From Ophiobolus disseminans (taxonomy: Eukaryota > Ascomycota > Dothideomycetes > Pleosporales > Phaeosphaeriaceae), in the NCBI GenBank assembly GCA_010093685.1, contig MU006223.1, positions 578,228 through 642,227 of the forward strand: 64,000 nucleotides of DNA, read 5' to 3'. A model generated the notes under the pieces. It was not told the origin of the DNA. It saw only the letters and a list, made by a program, of their open reading frames with translations, and did no database searches. Positions within the stretch are counted from its first letter, which is position 1. Each line of letters opens with the position of its first letter. Shown here piece after piece: positions 1-10,249 of this stretch. The position numbers were made by a program, and so were the translations under genes.

Positions 1-587
1 GCCGACCCCACTAGAAGTGGCGGTACTCCCTTGCAAACTTCAAGCGCTTTGCAGCATGCCTGCGGTTGAACTTAGGTCTCTTTTTAGCCTTGTGATTGGT
101 GAGGCCTGTACCTTTAATTGCCCGATAGAGTGTAGAGCGGCTAGGCTGCTTTGAAGGGGTGCCCTCTGCGTCCACAAAGATCGACTCTACGGCAAGCTCT
201 AAGTACTCAATCTTTGGTGTAGCGCGTACTTTCCTGTAGATGATTTTCTTCTGATAGGTCGATAGTATTAAGGGACGGCCGCTGCAAGGGAGATCTTTCG
301 TAGAGCCGGTAGTGTTGTACTTTTTCTGTAGGTCGCGTATAGCTTGTGAAGAGCGGCCAAAGTGGCTAGCAACTTCAGCCACGCTGCATCCAGCACGCAA
401 CATCCCAACAGCCTCGCCCCTTTGCGCGATTGTCATATTTGGACTTCTGCGCACATTTTGAGATATCTCTCGTAAAATTCTGCGTTGATTTGACATGGTG
501 GTGTGGTGTTGAAGTTTTGGCGCGTCGCGTTGATTTTCCCCCGCGTCACGCTACCGGTAATGCAAAGAAACTTTTGACGCGTAACTG
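1..587 (-). mobile_element. Right-hand end of a Tc1/mariner-type DNA transposon, cut by the window edge
   Basis: The element is read on the minus strand and continues beyond base 1. It contains the N-terminal part of a Tc1-type transposase. Its outer end appears to lie at 587, where the minus strand begins CAGTTACGCGTC, followed by a TA dinucleotide at 588-589, the target used by this superfamily. The sequence TATAGTC at 588-594 recurs at 752-758 in the next copy of the flanking tandem repeat, so the TA looks native and the element inserted into that repeat. GC-rich GCGCGTCGCG-type motifs near 520-545 look subterminal. The left inverted repeat is outside the window, so the exact TIR length cannot be read. 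Confidence 0.72.
11..496 (-). pseudogene. Tc1/mariner transposase, N-terminal helix-turn-helix region, early stop
   Basis: The 161-residue frame begins with a basic stretch and then a helix-turn-helix region around residues 20-60 (RAGCSVAEVASHFGRSSQ, then a GRPLIL segment) typical of Tc1/Tc3 transposase DNA-binding domains. The downstream HxxxRLKFARE segment normally leads into the catalytic DDE domain. Here a TAG at 11-13 interrupts directly after that segment, and the bases beyond it still read WGR. A CAG to TAG change (CpA to TpA) would explain the stop and is the change expected from repeat-induced point mutation, but one base is weak evidence. The catalytic domain would lie outside the window. 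Most likely an inactive copy. Confidence 0.75.
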
Positions 588-966
588 TATAGTCGTGATG
601 TTTATGTGGCCGTCATCCATCGCCTTGACGTTGTGCTGGACCGCGAAGAATTGAATCAAGTACCTAGGTAATTTGCAATTACCAACGCGATCCAAATTTT
701 CAGATCCCTTCAACTTTGACATTATACTGAACTGGGTGATGAATACCAAAATATAGTCGCGATGTTCATGTGGCTGTCAACATTCGCATTGACATTGTGC
801 TCGACCGCGAAGAATTAAACCAAGTATTTTATAATTACCAACGTGATTTGAAAGTTCGAATGCATTCAACTTTGATATTATACTGAATTGGGTGATGATC
901 ACCGAGCTTGAGTCGCGATGTTCACGTGGCCGCTATCATTGGTATTGACATTGTATTGAATCGGAT
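588..966. repeat. Diverged tandem repeat, about 160-bp unit, 2.3 copies
   Basis: Copies begin at 588, 752 and about 908, each opening with TATAGTCG or AGTCGCGATG and carrying recognisable blocks: a GACATTGTGCT-like block, CCGCGAAGAATT, AATTACCAACG, TTCAACTTTGA, and TATACTGAA followed by GGGTGATGA. The spacing is 164 bp and then about 156 bp. The third copy is truncated after its first 55 or so bases. No open frame runs through the copies. The transposon end abuts the first copy. Confidence 0.8.
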
Positions 967-1397
967 GACACTTTCCAAAGTACTGCGGAGGTTGGACATT
1001 GCCGTCCATTGTGTTTTTCGCCCTGATCTTTATCGCGGTCTTGTTGTTGTACATCAACAATCAGGAACTGTCATTACCCGACGTCACTAACGAACGATCT
1101 GTCGCTTCGCTTCATGTTGTTTGTTCTCCTGGAAGTGTAACGTATTTCGCACATGCAGTTGGCTCAGCTGAGAAGATTGTCGCATGCTGGCAGAATCGTC
1201 TTTTGGTGACAACGGGTATGTGTTCTGATGTGTTTCACCCGCAGACTCGGACCAAAGCATGGAGAAGGTTGGAGTTGAGGATGCACTGCTCGAACAGCCA
1301 CGTAAATAACTTAAATGCTGTAGTCTCATATCCATGGGTGCTTCTGAATGAGCGCGTGACGCGGTGCAAGGCTTCACGCTTTATAAACATAAATTTA

Positions 1398-1540
1398 TGT
1401 GGGGTATGCGGCTCTGTAATGAGGAGGGGTAACAGATCTGCTGCACTGCGCGAGGCTTCAGGTTATATATAAGCTCATGAGGGGTATGCGGCTCTGTAAT
1501 GAGGAGTACAGATCTGCTGAACTGCGGGAGGATGTGCGGC
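1398..1540. repeat. 80-bp tandem duplication, two copies
   Basis: The block GGGGTATGCGGCTCTGTAAT followed by GAGGAG occurs at 1401 and again at 1481, exactly 80 bp apart. Similarity continues through CAGATCTGCTG and ACTGCG to about 1530. The second copy lacks a few bases (GAGGAGTACAG against GAGGAGGGGTAACAG). The block between about 967 and 1398 holds no gene that I can support. Confidence 0.85.
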
Positions 1541-1930
1541 ACTGCATATACCACATGCACCTGCTGGCTACAACCGCTCCGTGATTCGTGTGGAAGCAAT
1601 TTTGGTGGGCTGAGCACTCGCCGCTTTTGGGGAGGCCAGGTACAATTTACCCGAAGACCTTACAGCTTAGCACATATGAGGCAGTCTCAAAAGACCGTGC
1701 GTCGCGACTTCTAACCGGTGAGTGGTCGATGTAGGATTCGTGATAGCACACCAACGTATATCTCTTTCTTCGTGATTCTGTCTTACTGTCGTCTCTCTAG
1801 ACCTGCTGCACAGCTGGGTCAGTCTCAAACATCTCAGGAATAAGGTGTTTTGTTTCCAAAGTCCTATCGTAGATCTGACCCGATCTGTCGCCATTTGTTC
1901 TCCCTGTCAACTCGTCTACCTCGCATCGAG

Positions 1931-2298
1931 ATGACTCTCAGTACAGCTCGACTTCTGGTTTTTGCTTTCACCACCATAACACGGGCGGCTCCCACTCGCC
2001 CCGCTGAATCTGATCAATCAACCATCAAGCCCGACACTAGGTGGTCCAAGGAAGCTATATTCACTTTCATCGGCGTTCTCGTCGCAGTGATCGGTATCCT
2101 AGTAACATTTACTGCCTCAAAGAAGTTGCGAAGAGGGTGGTATCGTAGGTCTTCAAGCAGGACATCAGGCTCTCCCGGTTGCTGACTTGTTGATCAGGCC
2201 GCATTAGGCGCAACCACCAGCACTCGATGCAACAACTACGACACCAGTACGACGAATACCGCGCTTTCCGAGAATGGTTAGAGATGACGACATCGTGA
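1931..2298 (+). CDS. Small single-pass membrane protein with signal peptide (104 aa)
   Basis: Exons 1931-2144 and 2198-2298 are joined by a 53-nt intron (GTAGGT donor, GCTGAC branch point, ATCAG acceptor). The product opens with a hydrophobic leader (LLVFAFTTI) ending in RAAPTRP. A short Ser/Thr-rich ectodomain follows, then one transmembrane segment (FIGVLVAVIGILVTF) and a basic cytoplasmic tail that ends in a Gln/Tyr/Glu-rich helix (LRHQYDEYRAFREWLE). Without splicing the frame would end 14 codons into the intron; splicing gives a tail resembling short uncharacterised membrane proteins common in Dothideomycetes (from memory, not checked). Function unknown. The upstream in-frame ATG at 1850 would add 27 residues that do not look like a leader. 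Confidence 0.55.
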
Positions 2299-2580
2299 AC
2301 TCGATGGGTTACTCATTGCATGATGACATGGAGGGTGGAATTAGGGCAGTGAATGTAGGAAGCCTGTGGGCTGATCAGAGAAGCGGAAGGCCGTTGCGAT
2401 ATAGAGAAGGGCAATATGGCATTTATACTTGTGTACAAGGCTCGTACAATCATTCCATCAGTCGTTGTCTTCATCAATACACGTTTCCTTCTAAGAAGCC
2501 TCTACCACGGAAGTCGTAGAGGAGTGGAGAGCTTGTTCTTTGGGCCAAGCACTGGTTCAGCGGTGCCGATGTCACTGTTC

Positions 2581-3386
2581 TCAAATATTAGTATTGGCAG
2601 GATAGAACAATAGTCCAATATCCACGTACGTTGGTCCTCTCGGCGCCCAGTATTGTCCTGTCTTGCTGATGTCGAAGGTCTCGACCCAATCCACTAGGCT
2701 CTTCGCCGCCACATCTGGCGTGACGGCACCGCCTTCATCCCAGAACTTGTCGAACCCAACATTCTTCGTCATTTCCGTACGCATGAAACCTGGATGTACA
2801 CTTGCGACTGCCACGCCCCTCTCCTTCAAGTCTAAGCTAAGCAGCTTCGCGCACATGTTCAGCGCTGTCTTGCTGGCGTGGTGTCCATAGTTTCCACCGC
2901 CTTCTGACTCGTGTCGAAGGGTTATGCTTCCGCTCTCGGACGAGACAAAGATGACTTTCGACGCGGAAGAGAGGAGCGAGCCGTTGTTCGCTAGTGCGGT
3001 CACGAGGATGGTAGGACCAATGGCACAGGTGCGGTACATGCGTTCTTGGGCTTCGAAGGAGGGTTCTTTGAGGGACTCGGTGGCGAAATAACCGGCTGTT
3101 ATGACTATGATATCAAGCTTGTTGATCTTCCGTGACTCGAGGTAGTCAATCAGGGTGCTGCCAGCCTTTGATGTCGCAATATCGATGCTCGGTATGTAGG
3201 CAATGTTTTTCGCTAGGCTTTGTGAGCGATCAGTCACTCACTGACCAGGCTGCTCCACTTACTGTCTGCTGGAGGATCTGATGCCCTTGATGTTGCTAGG
3301 ACATGGTTATTGGAGTCTGCTGCATAGGTGTTGACAATGCTAGCTCCAAGGCCGCGCGTGGCGCCAACGACGAGAATAGTAGGCAT
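2581..3386 (-). CDS. Short-chain dehydrogenase/reductase (251 aa), catalytic Tyr position is His
   Basis: Exons 3263-3386 and 2581-3212 are joined across a 50-nt intron (GTAAGT donor, CCTAG acceptor). Residues 5-18 carry the Rossmann nucleotide-binding motif (VVGATRGLGAS), followed by a DIIVITAG strand and VSSESGS with the catalytic Ser. The length and the ending HPGFMRTEMT fit the C-factor/sniffer-like SDR branch. The active-site motif YxxxK reads HHASK: His stands where Tyr is expected, with a CAC codon that could come from TAC by one change. The enzyme may be inactive, or the neighbouring Tyr (NYG) may substitute. The start at 3386 is chosen because the MPTILVVG N-terminus is normal for SDRs; the longer upstream frame adds 73 residues of no recognisable domain. 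Confidence 0.88.
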
Positions 3387-4600
3387 GTTGTAAGATGAAG
3401 TGCGTTTCTGTGTTGAGATTGAAGGAAATTTAGATGAAGTTGAACGAGGTATGACGTCGATGTTTACATTACGTGCTTCAGGGAGTGAATCGTGGTATCG
3501 GTATCGATAAGAGATTAGATACGGTAAGAACACGCGACGCCGCTTCAGAATCGACTTCACCTCGTCAACCATCCACGTCCTGGCAAGCTCGATTGCAGCC
3601 TCCAATTCTGTTACGACTCTCTAAGTGTTAGCCGCGATTTTCCGTTTGTAGACTGCAGTCCATTTCCCCATGTCCTTCTGTTTATTCCCGAGGTCCTCCT
3701 CGCAGCGTCACTCTCACTTTCAACATCCCGAGATCGTGTCTCACATCTGAAAGAAATAGCGTGCGTGCATGTCATTGAGCCCGGGAACAATGGAATTTCT
3801 ATATCTATGCGCCCGAGAACTCCGAGATCGGGGATCAGGAGTGGCTATACCCACGTTACATTGAACAGCATAAGTGAGCAGTGAGTCGCTGTATGTCACG
3901 AGGTCGCGGTGAGGTGATTGGAATCATTTGATATTGCGCGGTTTTGCTTGCTACCGAAAGCGCGCGAGCAGTCTTTTACGTAACTAGGGCATTGAAGAAG
4001 GACTGAGGTGACTATGTTTGAGGGCTATTCGGACCAAGGAGATTGAACACTCATGGATCCTAGCTTCTAGAAGCGACACCGGTGGTCCAAGTGTGATTCC
4101 CTAATCCCAACAGTAGAAGGTAGTGTGTGCTAAAGTCTTACATAGGAGCTTGAGCCAAGGATGTGCGAGACAACGATTAGAGCTTTTGATATTTTTCAAT
4201 TCAAAGAACAAGAGCTATTGATATCTCAGGGGATGTTGGAGCATCTTTACATACCTTTCGGTGTATGGAGAAAGCCGGAATACATTGGGCCCATTACACG
4301 TCTCTACTTTCGGCTGTTCCTGTGCACCGAGAGTATGCATGCCTCTCATGTTACGTCATCAAATATCTTCGCCACACCCTTTGGATAACCACAAAGATCC
4401 AGTATGTGCATCAACTGTTGTCGTTATGGAGACCAGAAAATTTCGTTGCTTTCGGGGTCTATTTCGGAGTCGAAACGCAAGCAAACGACCAAGTGCGATA
4501 CATTAGTCATATGCGCACCCATCATCACAAACCACTCTTCTCCCCTCTTAGACCAGTCGTCGACACTCAGACTCAACCGTTTCACTCAAGGGTACTCGAG
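3387..4600. other. Intergenic, no gene recognised
   Basis: Short open frames occur on both strands, but none shows a domain, a leader or plausible splice partners. It serves as the divergent upstream region of the SDR gene and the RING gene. Confidence 0.5.
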
Positions 4601-6492
4601 ATGGCTGCACCGATACCTGTAGCGGCGACGCCCGCGGAGCTCATCAATCAGCTTTAAGACATCGACATTGACTGCCCGATCTGCGCGGAACCTTACCAAT
4701 ACCCCGATCACATCGCAACACGGGTGCCGCGATGCAACCACGTCATAGGAAGGTCATGCCTCCTTTCATGGCTCGCGTCATGTATGCACAATTCGCACAC
4801 GTGTCCTGCCTGTCGTTCCGTTCTCTGGGATAAGCCGCCAGAACCCGATAGTGAGGATGAGGATGCAGATGAAGAAGCGCGTCTGAACTTTGTGCAGCGC
4901 CTATACAGCGTCTTGCGTAAGTACACCCTGTCTAGTTCCAGAACAATCGGGCGTCTAGATATACATCTACAACGCGCATTGAAGCTACACATCCCCAACC
5001 ATACTTTACTGACATCAGGCCAGTGAAAGAGGACAGACACGAAAAGTTGACCGAACAAGCTATCGTGTCAATTCTAGAGTTGCTAGGATACAGGCAAGTT
5101 GAGTGTGTTCATGATCCGAATCCACAGCTTTATTTGGCCGCAGACATCATGCACCACGCTATCCGCTTCGACTGCGCGCCAGAACAAGAAACACTAAGTG
5201 GAAATGCTTTGCGCATCTGGTACTAAGCGACCATAGAACTCGGGGTTCCTTTCTCCTGGCATGAGATAAGGCAGGACATCGACGAACTGCCCACGTATGC
5301 GCCCTCTGTAGATGAGGATGATATCGATGATAGGCCTCATCGGTACAGTCTCGTTGAGTGGCTCACGATGCGGCTAATTCGCGATGTTGGAAACAATCTC
5401 CGCAACCCGCTCAATTGGCCTTCGGAGATGACCGATGATCGCATCAAGAAATGCATCTGCGATTTGGGAGCAGAGGTCCACGGCGATGTGTCCGAGAGGA
5501 CTCTGCAGCACATGATGCAAGTCTTCAAGCTCATACATCGATTTCACTATCCGGTCAAAGCCCCTACCTTTCGCAACGTTGGAGATTTCACTTCCGTGGA
5601 CCTAAAGTGGCTGTGGCAGGGAGGCGCCACTCTACCTCTTCTATTCCCATCCAAGGTTTTGGCCCCAGTGCAAATGGCTGAATACGACACTCTGCTCGCA
5701 CAGGTCCCACGATATAGCCGCGAGCTCAGCAACTGTTTCATGAGCTGCTGGCGCGAAGTCGTTGCCCTTCAAGTAAGCACCAGCTCGGAGTCGGCCCTGC
5801 TTATTGACGCTGCTTTGACCGACGACATGCTCCTGCTCGTTCTACGCTTCTGCGCGGCGAATCACGATCTTTGGAGCCAGTTAAACATAGTAGCAAAGGA
5901 GTCAGTGCAAAGCGTGCTTGCGTTGTATCGTTGCTTGCAATCCGGCGGGCTGAAGGTTCTCAGACTATTCTCCCGTATTGCTTCTCGCGGCATACTCGAC
6001 TATAAGGAAGCCTTGGCGATAGACACCACAACCAAAGATGCGACTACTCGCAGAAACGCCCAGGTTGCAGCTACCAGGCCGATCATGGAGATATCCTTGA
6101 TGCAGCCTTTTGTATTGGCGTTCTTCATCGGGCTCACGGGTGAGAAATTTGACCGATCCCTTTTCTACAAGGCCATACTCTTCCTCGATGCCTACCGGTA
6201 TGAGAACATTGTGTGGTGGCTCGTAGCGATGCTCTGCCGCGAGGATTGGTCCGTTTGGAGTGACAACGTCAGGCCGCATGTCCGAGACCTCGTCAACACC
6301 TGGGATAGCGGTAGCCCTTCGATATCCTCTGACGTTGCTCTCGTTGCTCGCCTAGAGTGCGTCGTCGCGTATATACTGTCGCATTCGTCGCAGGAGAATC
6401 GCTTGGTAACGGGGAGGAACGACAAGGAAGAAGCTCCATGGATCTTTACGGAGTCGGCAGCACCTCGCTACCGTCCTAAAGTGCAGGCGTAA
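4601..6492 (+). pseudogene. RING-finger (C3HC4) protein gene interrupted by two TAA codons
   Basis: The reading runs from the ATG at 4601 to the stop at 6492 with one intron at 4917-5023 (GTAAGT donor, TACTGAC branch point, CAG acceptor) that restores frame exactly. The RING follows within 25 codons of the start: CPIC, then CNH, a single Cys (GRSC) and CPAC, the C3HC4 pattern of an E3 ubiquitin ligase. After an acidic linker comes about 480 residues of helical sequence with no recognised domain. Two TAA codons break it: at 4655-4657, before the RING, and at 5224-5226. Both fit a CAA to TAA change. No ATG between the first stop and the RING could rescue the full finger. The rest of the frame is clean, so inactivation is recent or the stops are sequence errors. 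Confidence 0.7.
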
Positions 6493-6536
6493 GCCAACGA
6501 GTTTCGGCAGAGATGGCAAGTACTAGCTGGATTCTT

Positions 6537-6723
6537 GTGAGGATAGCCAGGACTAACTTTCCCTTTTGTAGTGTACAGGATAAGGTGCCGTGATCGTATT
6601 GGCATTGCGTCGACACCGTGCACCTTAGGTAAAGTATGCCCGCGGAATACAAGGGCAGGATCACGATTCGAGGTGGGAAATGGTAGCAAAATACCGGTCT
6701 AAAATTGGTGAGGATAGCCAGGA
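6537..6723. repeat. Pair of 16-bp direct repeats
   Basis: GTGAGGATAGCCAGGA is present at 6537-6552 and 6708-6723, with weaker similarity (ACTTTTG-like) just downstream of each copy. The 155 bp between have no coding signal. They lie in the 370-bp gap between the RING gene and the convergent GMC oxidoreductase gene and may be remnants of a small repeat. Confidence 0.5.
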
Positions 6724-6859
6724 TCCACTTTTGCCAATCTGATGGACTGAACAGCGCGGTGCTCACATCACACTTAGACATGGGATTGAGCGCCGACGCC
6801 TGGCCCTACTTGAAAACTTGAGAAATTACAAATACCAGAATATTTTCAAGTTCCCTATA

Positions 6860-8717
6860 CTAATGATACTTTGCTGCTATTATCTCCGCTGCCCTCTCCG
6901 CAATGCCATACACCGCTGTCTGTATATGCGCACTGACAATCATTGGTATTACGCTCGCGTCCACCACCCTCAGACCTTCCACCCCGTACACTTTCAAATG
7001 CGGATCCACAACACCACCGTGCTTTTTCGGTAGCATTGCGCACGTGCCTAATGGATGGTAGAACGTGAACACGTTGTCACGCACATACTTCTCCCATTGC
7101 GCATCTGTCTGGACCGCGGAGCCAGGATCGTACTCCTTCACCCACACGTCCGGATACGGCGCTGTGTTGGCCATTTTGCGCGTAAACATTACAGCTTGCT
7201 TTGTCGCCTCGAGATCGTACGGCGTGCTGATGTAGCGAGGATCGATGAGAGGTTTCGTCGCAGGATCGGAACCGTTGATATGTACAGATCCACGAGCGAA
7301 CGGATGCATGACGCCTGCAAGAAGCGATACGTATTGCTTGCCATAGCCTGCGGTGCCGTTGGCTGGGTAGCCGCGTGTGCCGATATAGCCATCGCCAAAG
7401 ACGACTTCGAGGTCAGGAGCGCCGGATTTATCATCAAGAAGGATGGAGAGCTTCTTCCGATCGACGGGATTTGACATGTCGGCTGACTCCTTAGCGAGCG
7501 TGCGAAGCTTAGAGTCATCGCCCATGGCTTGCTTCCACTTCATGAAGCCGTATGCGCTGCCGGCGTATTGGTAGAGTGATGTCTGACCGCGCTTCCAGAG
7601 GTCGAGTTCGATGGCCGCGCGGGTAGTGTTATACTTGAGTATGTCGAGGCCAAGGATTTCTGGCTTGAGTTCGTACGTTGTTTGAATGCGCAGATGATCT
7701 TGAAGATTCTCGCCAACGCCTGGTAGGTGGACGACTTGCTTAATGCCTGCTTTTTCTAGTACGCCCTTTTGGCCGATACCAGAAAGTTCGAGTATCTTAG
7801 GCGAGAGTAACGAGCCACCAGATAAGATCACTTCCTTCTTTGCTTTGATCTCTTCGCCGTTCGTCAGAACAATGCCAGTGGCCCGGTTTCTAACAAGCTT
7901 GACCTTATGGACTGTAGCATTATATTTTATGATGAGATTATTACCAGCTCGTGGAAGATAATCAACAGAATATGCCCGAGTGTGGTTGGAGTAGCGTTGC
8001 ATGGCTGGTTGGTACATTGTACCTATATTGTCTCCATTCAGTGACTCCAAGTTCTCGCGCAAGCCCAGATTCTTCAAGGTAGGGATACCAGTCGTCAAGT
8101 GAGGCGGTGGGTTTTCGATGAGACCAATATTGATTGGGCCGCCAAAGCCGACTCCTTCGCGGCCATACTGTGCTTTTCCAGCCTGACGTTGAAAATTTTC
8201 AACCTTGAGCATGGCCGGATACATATTCTTCCAGTTCCATCCTGGATTTCCAAGCTCCTCCCAAGCATTGTACTCTTTGACGGTTGCTCTGTTCCAAACC
8301 AGGAGGTTCAAAGCTGACGTACCACCTAGAACTTTGCCTCGATTGTGATTGATGGTGCGTTTGCTCGCTGCAAGCTGAGGAACGGTGGGGAGCAACCAAT
8401 CCAGTGACCCACCAAACGTTGAGCCTCTGAGGCCGGGAACATATATCCTTTGATCATTGCGGCCATCAGGACCAGCTTCGATTACGAGTATGCAATCTTT
8501 TGGAAGATGCTGGCTCAGCCGGGTTCCGAGAGTAAGACCAGCGGTTCCGCCTCCGACGATGACCTGAATCACATGGTAAGCTGGAGTTCGATGGGCTCGT
8601 GCTAAGCTTAGGGGTGCATACAAAGTCAAAACTGTTGTTCGATTGGCAGCCACCTGCATCGGCACCATGCGACAAACCCAGCGCAGTGGCAAGAACTAAA
8701 CCAAGTGGCAGCCACAT
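6860..8717 (-). CDS. Secreted GMC-family FAD oxidoreductase (599 aa)
   Basis: Exons 8622-8717 and 6860-8563 are joined by a 58-nt intron (GTATGC donor, TTCAG acceptor) that places FDF directly before VIVGGGTAG, the FAD-binding dinucleotide motif. Residues 1-20 form a signal peptide (WLPLGLVLATALGLS). The family landmarks follow in order: GKVLGGTSALN, the GMC signature 2 region (LSGGSLLSPKILELSGIG) and a C-terminal YHPLGTCAM with the catalytic His. The second active-site position is His in SAHIQTAVYG, a form common in aryl-alcohol-oxidase-like (AA3_2) enzymes. Likely an extracellular flavin oxidase or dehydrogenase that makes hydrogen peroxide from alcohols or sugars; the substrate cannot be told. 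Intact. Confidence 0.93.
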
Positions 8718-10249
8718 CTTGATGACCTCTCGAACGCGAGGTGGGGTTTTTGTCCGAAGGTTTGGACCCCTGGCGGCTGTAAAGTGTGTCAAAAGAAGAG
8801 TGGAAAAGCGAATGCACGAACATAACTAGCCATTGTCAAATGTCCGTGCCAGGCATCTTGCCGCCCCCGACTCAAGAAGTTCCAATCGCTTTGGTACACT
8901 GGGTTACAATAGCCTTGGTAAAGCAGATAGAAAGGCTCGGCAACTCGTTTACGTAGGTGTAAATGCTGGAAGCAGGGTTCTGACGGGATCACTGTTACCA
9001 TGCAGGCGGCGGAGTTCTGCCGGTGGGTGTGACGTTGATCGTCCTAGTGATGGCCAATCGCCTCCGACTTAGGGCAGATTCAGGGCAGATGGATCGTCGC
9101 TTTGCATCTTACAAGTTCAGGAGGCTCCTTTCGCTCCATGTCCAAGGATGAAACAGAAACCTTAGAAACCAACTAGGCTGCAGAGTGATTTGATGGCATT
9201 GGATTACTTTCGTTCTAGTATGTGTTGTAAGACATCAAAATGGTGGGCATACATGAACGTAGCTTGGAATGCGAGTTATTTCAGGTCCCTGCATGATCTA
9301 TTTCCGCTAATCGGAGCGGATCTCCTTTTCGGATCGAATAAGCGAAGTCTGACGTTCGCAGAAGCACAGACACATCACCGCCTTCTAGCTCACCTTCCGA
9401 CTTGGCTACCCGTGAACATCAAATCAGCAGCTACTATCCCGCTCCGAACATCAACGTCACTGGTTGTCCAAGACCAGGCTCATCTCAACATGTAGATCGC
9501 ATTTTACTGTGCCTCGCGTCATCTTATCTGTACGAAACCTTATTTTTCGGCCACCTTTGCGGATCGGCTTCCCCGCATGTGGGATATCAGGGTTGTTCCC
9601 GCGAGGCCTTCATCAAAGCCTCGAAAACGTGCTTACTTGTGCGCAAGAGAACATGTTGGGGAATCAAGAGTAGTCTTATATCCTCCCGCACGCCTATCAA
9701 GACTTCTGCACTGAAGAACATCCAATGAGGAGACCCAGCTGACACTTTTTATGGAAAATGTGACGGAAGCCTCTCCGAAAGGAAAAGCAAAAGCAAGAAT
9801 GAAGGCCCGAGTAAGCGGATTGTCCGCTCATCCGCGTGCCCAAGCCTGTGGCACGGCACGAGGCGACAGCGGCCTTTCTACTCCACTCCGCCAACGACCG
9901 GAGCACCCTCCGCCATCCCAGGAAAACCAAGGTTGTCAATCTGTGACTCTTTCCAGCAAATCAAACCGCACCTTCAGGCCTCCGTTCGTATGGGCGTGTA
10001 CAGTTGGAGGACATGGACCCCATGAAATCGTCAGTGATCAGTCCCAGGGCGCGCGCAAGTCCTAGTCGGTAACCTTGTACGCTCCTACCGAGGCGTTCTT
10101 GCCTGTCTGCACGCATTTTCATGTTTCATGGGGATAGGTGATCGACATTTTAGGATTGACGATAATCGCCCAGTTATTATGTCTAGGTGTATCATCCAAC
10201 TTCGGTAGCTCCAGTTTTTTTCCTCCATTTTCCCAAGACATTGAAAGTC
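8718..10249. other. Intergenic, no gene recognised
   Basis: A 1.5-kb shared upstream region between divergent genes. Open frames at 9190-9495, 9402-9728 and 9751-10065 lack hydrophobic leaders, domains and convincing splice sites. I see no repeat or RNA gene here. Confidence 0.5.

Noticed and set aside
999..1472. 157-codon plus-strand frame with a hydrophobic start (FFALIFIAVLLLYI)
   Set aside because: It runs from the end of one tandem repeat into another, has no domain, and its C-terminus is encoded by the 80-bp duplication. Probably chance.
4991..5024. Frameshift in the RING gene near 5020
   Set aside because: A GTAAGT...TACTGAC...CAG intron at 4917-5023 joins the two frames exactly, so no frameshift is needed.
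4655..5226. Programmed stop-codon readthrough in the RING gene
   Set aside because: The contexts TAA-G are not the known leaky forms (TGA-CTA or TAG-CAR types), and two consecutive readthroughs would give little product.
7055..7474. 139-codon plus-strand frame
   Set aside because: It is antisense to the GMC oxidoreductase.
9190..10065. Three overlapping plus-strand frames of about 100 codons
   Set aside because: They have atypical composition, no domain, and no donor/acceptor pair that joins them into a longer product.
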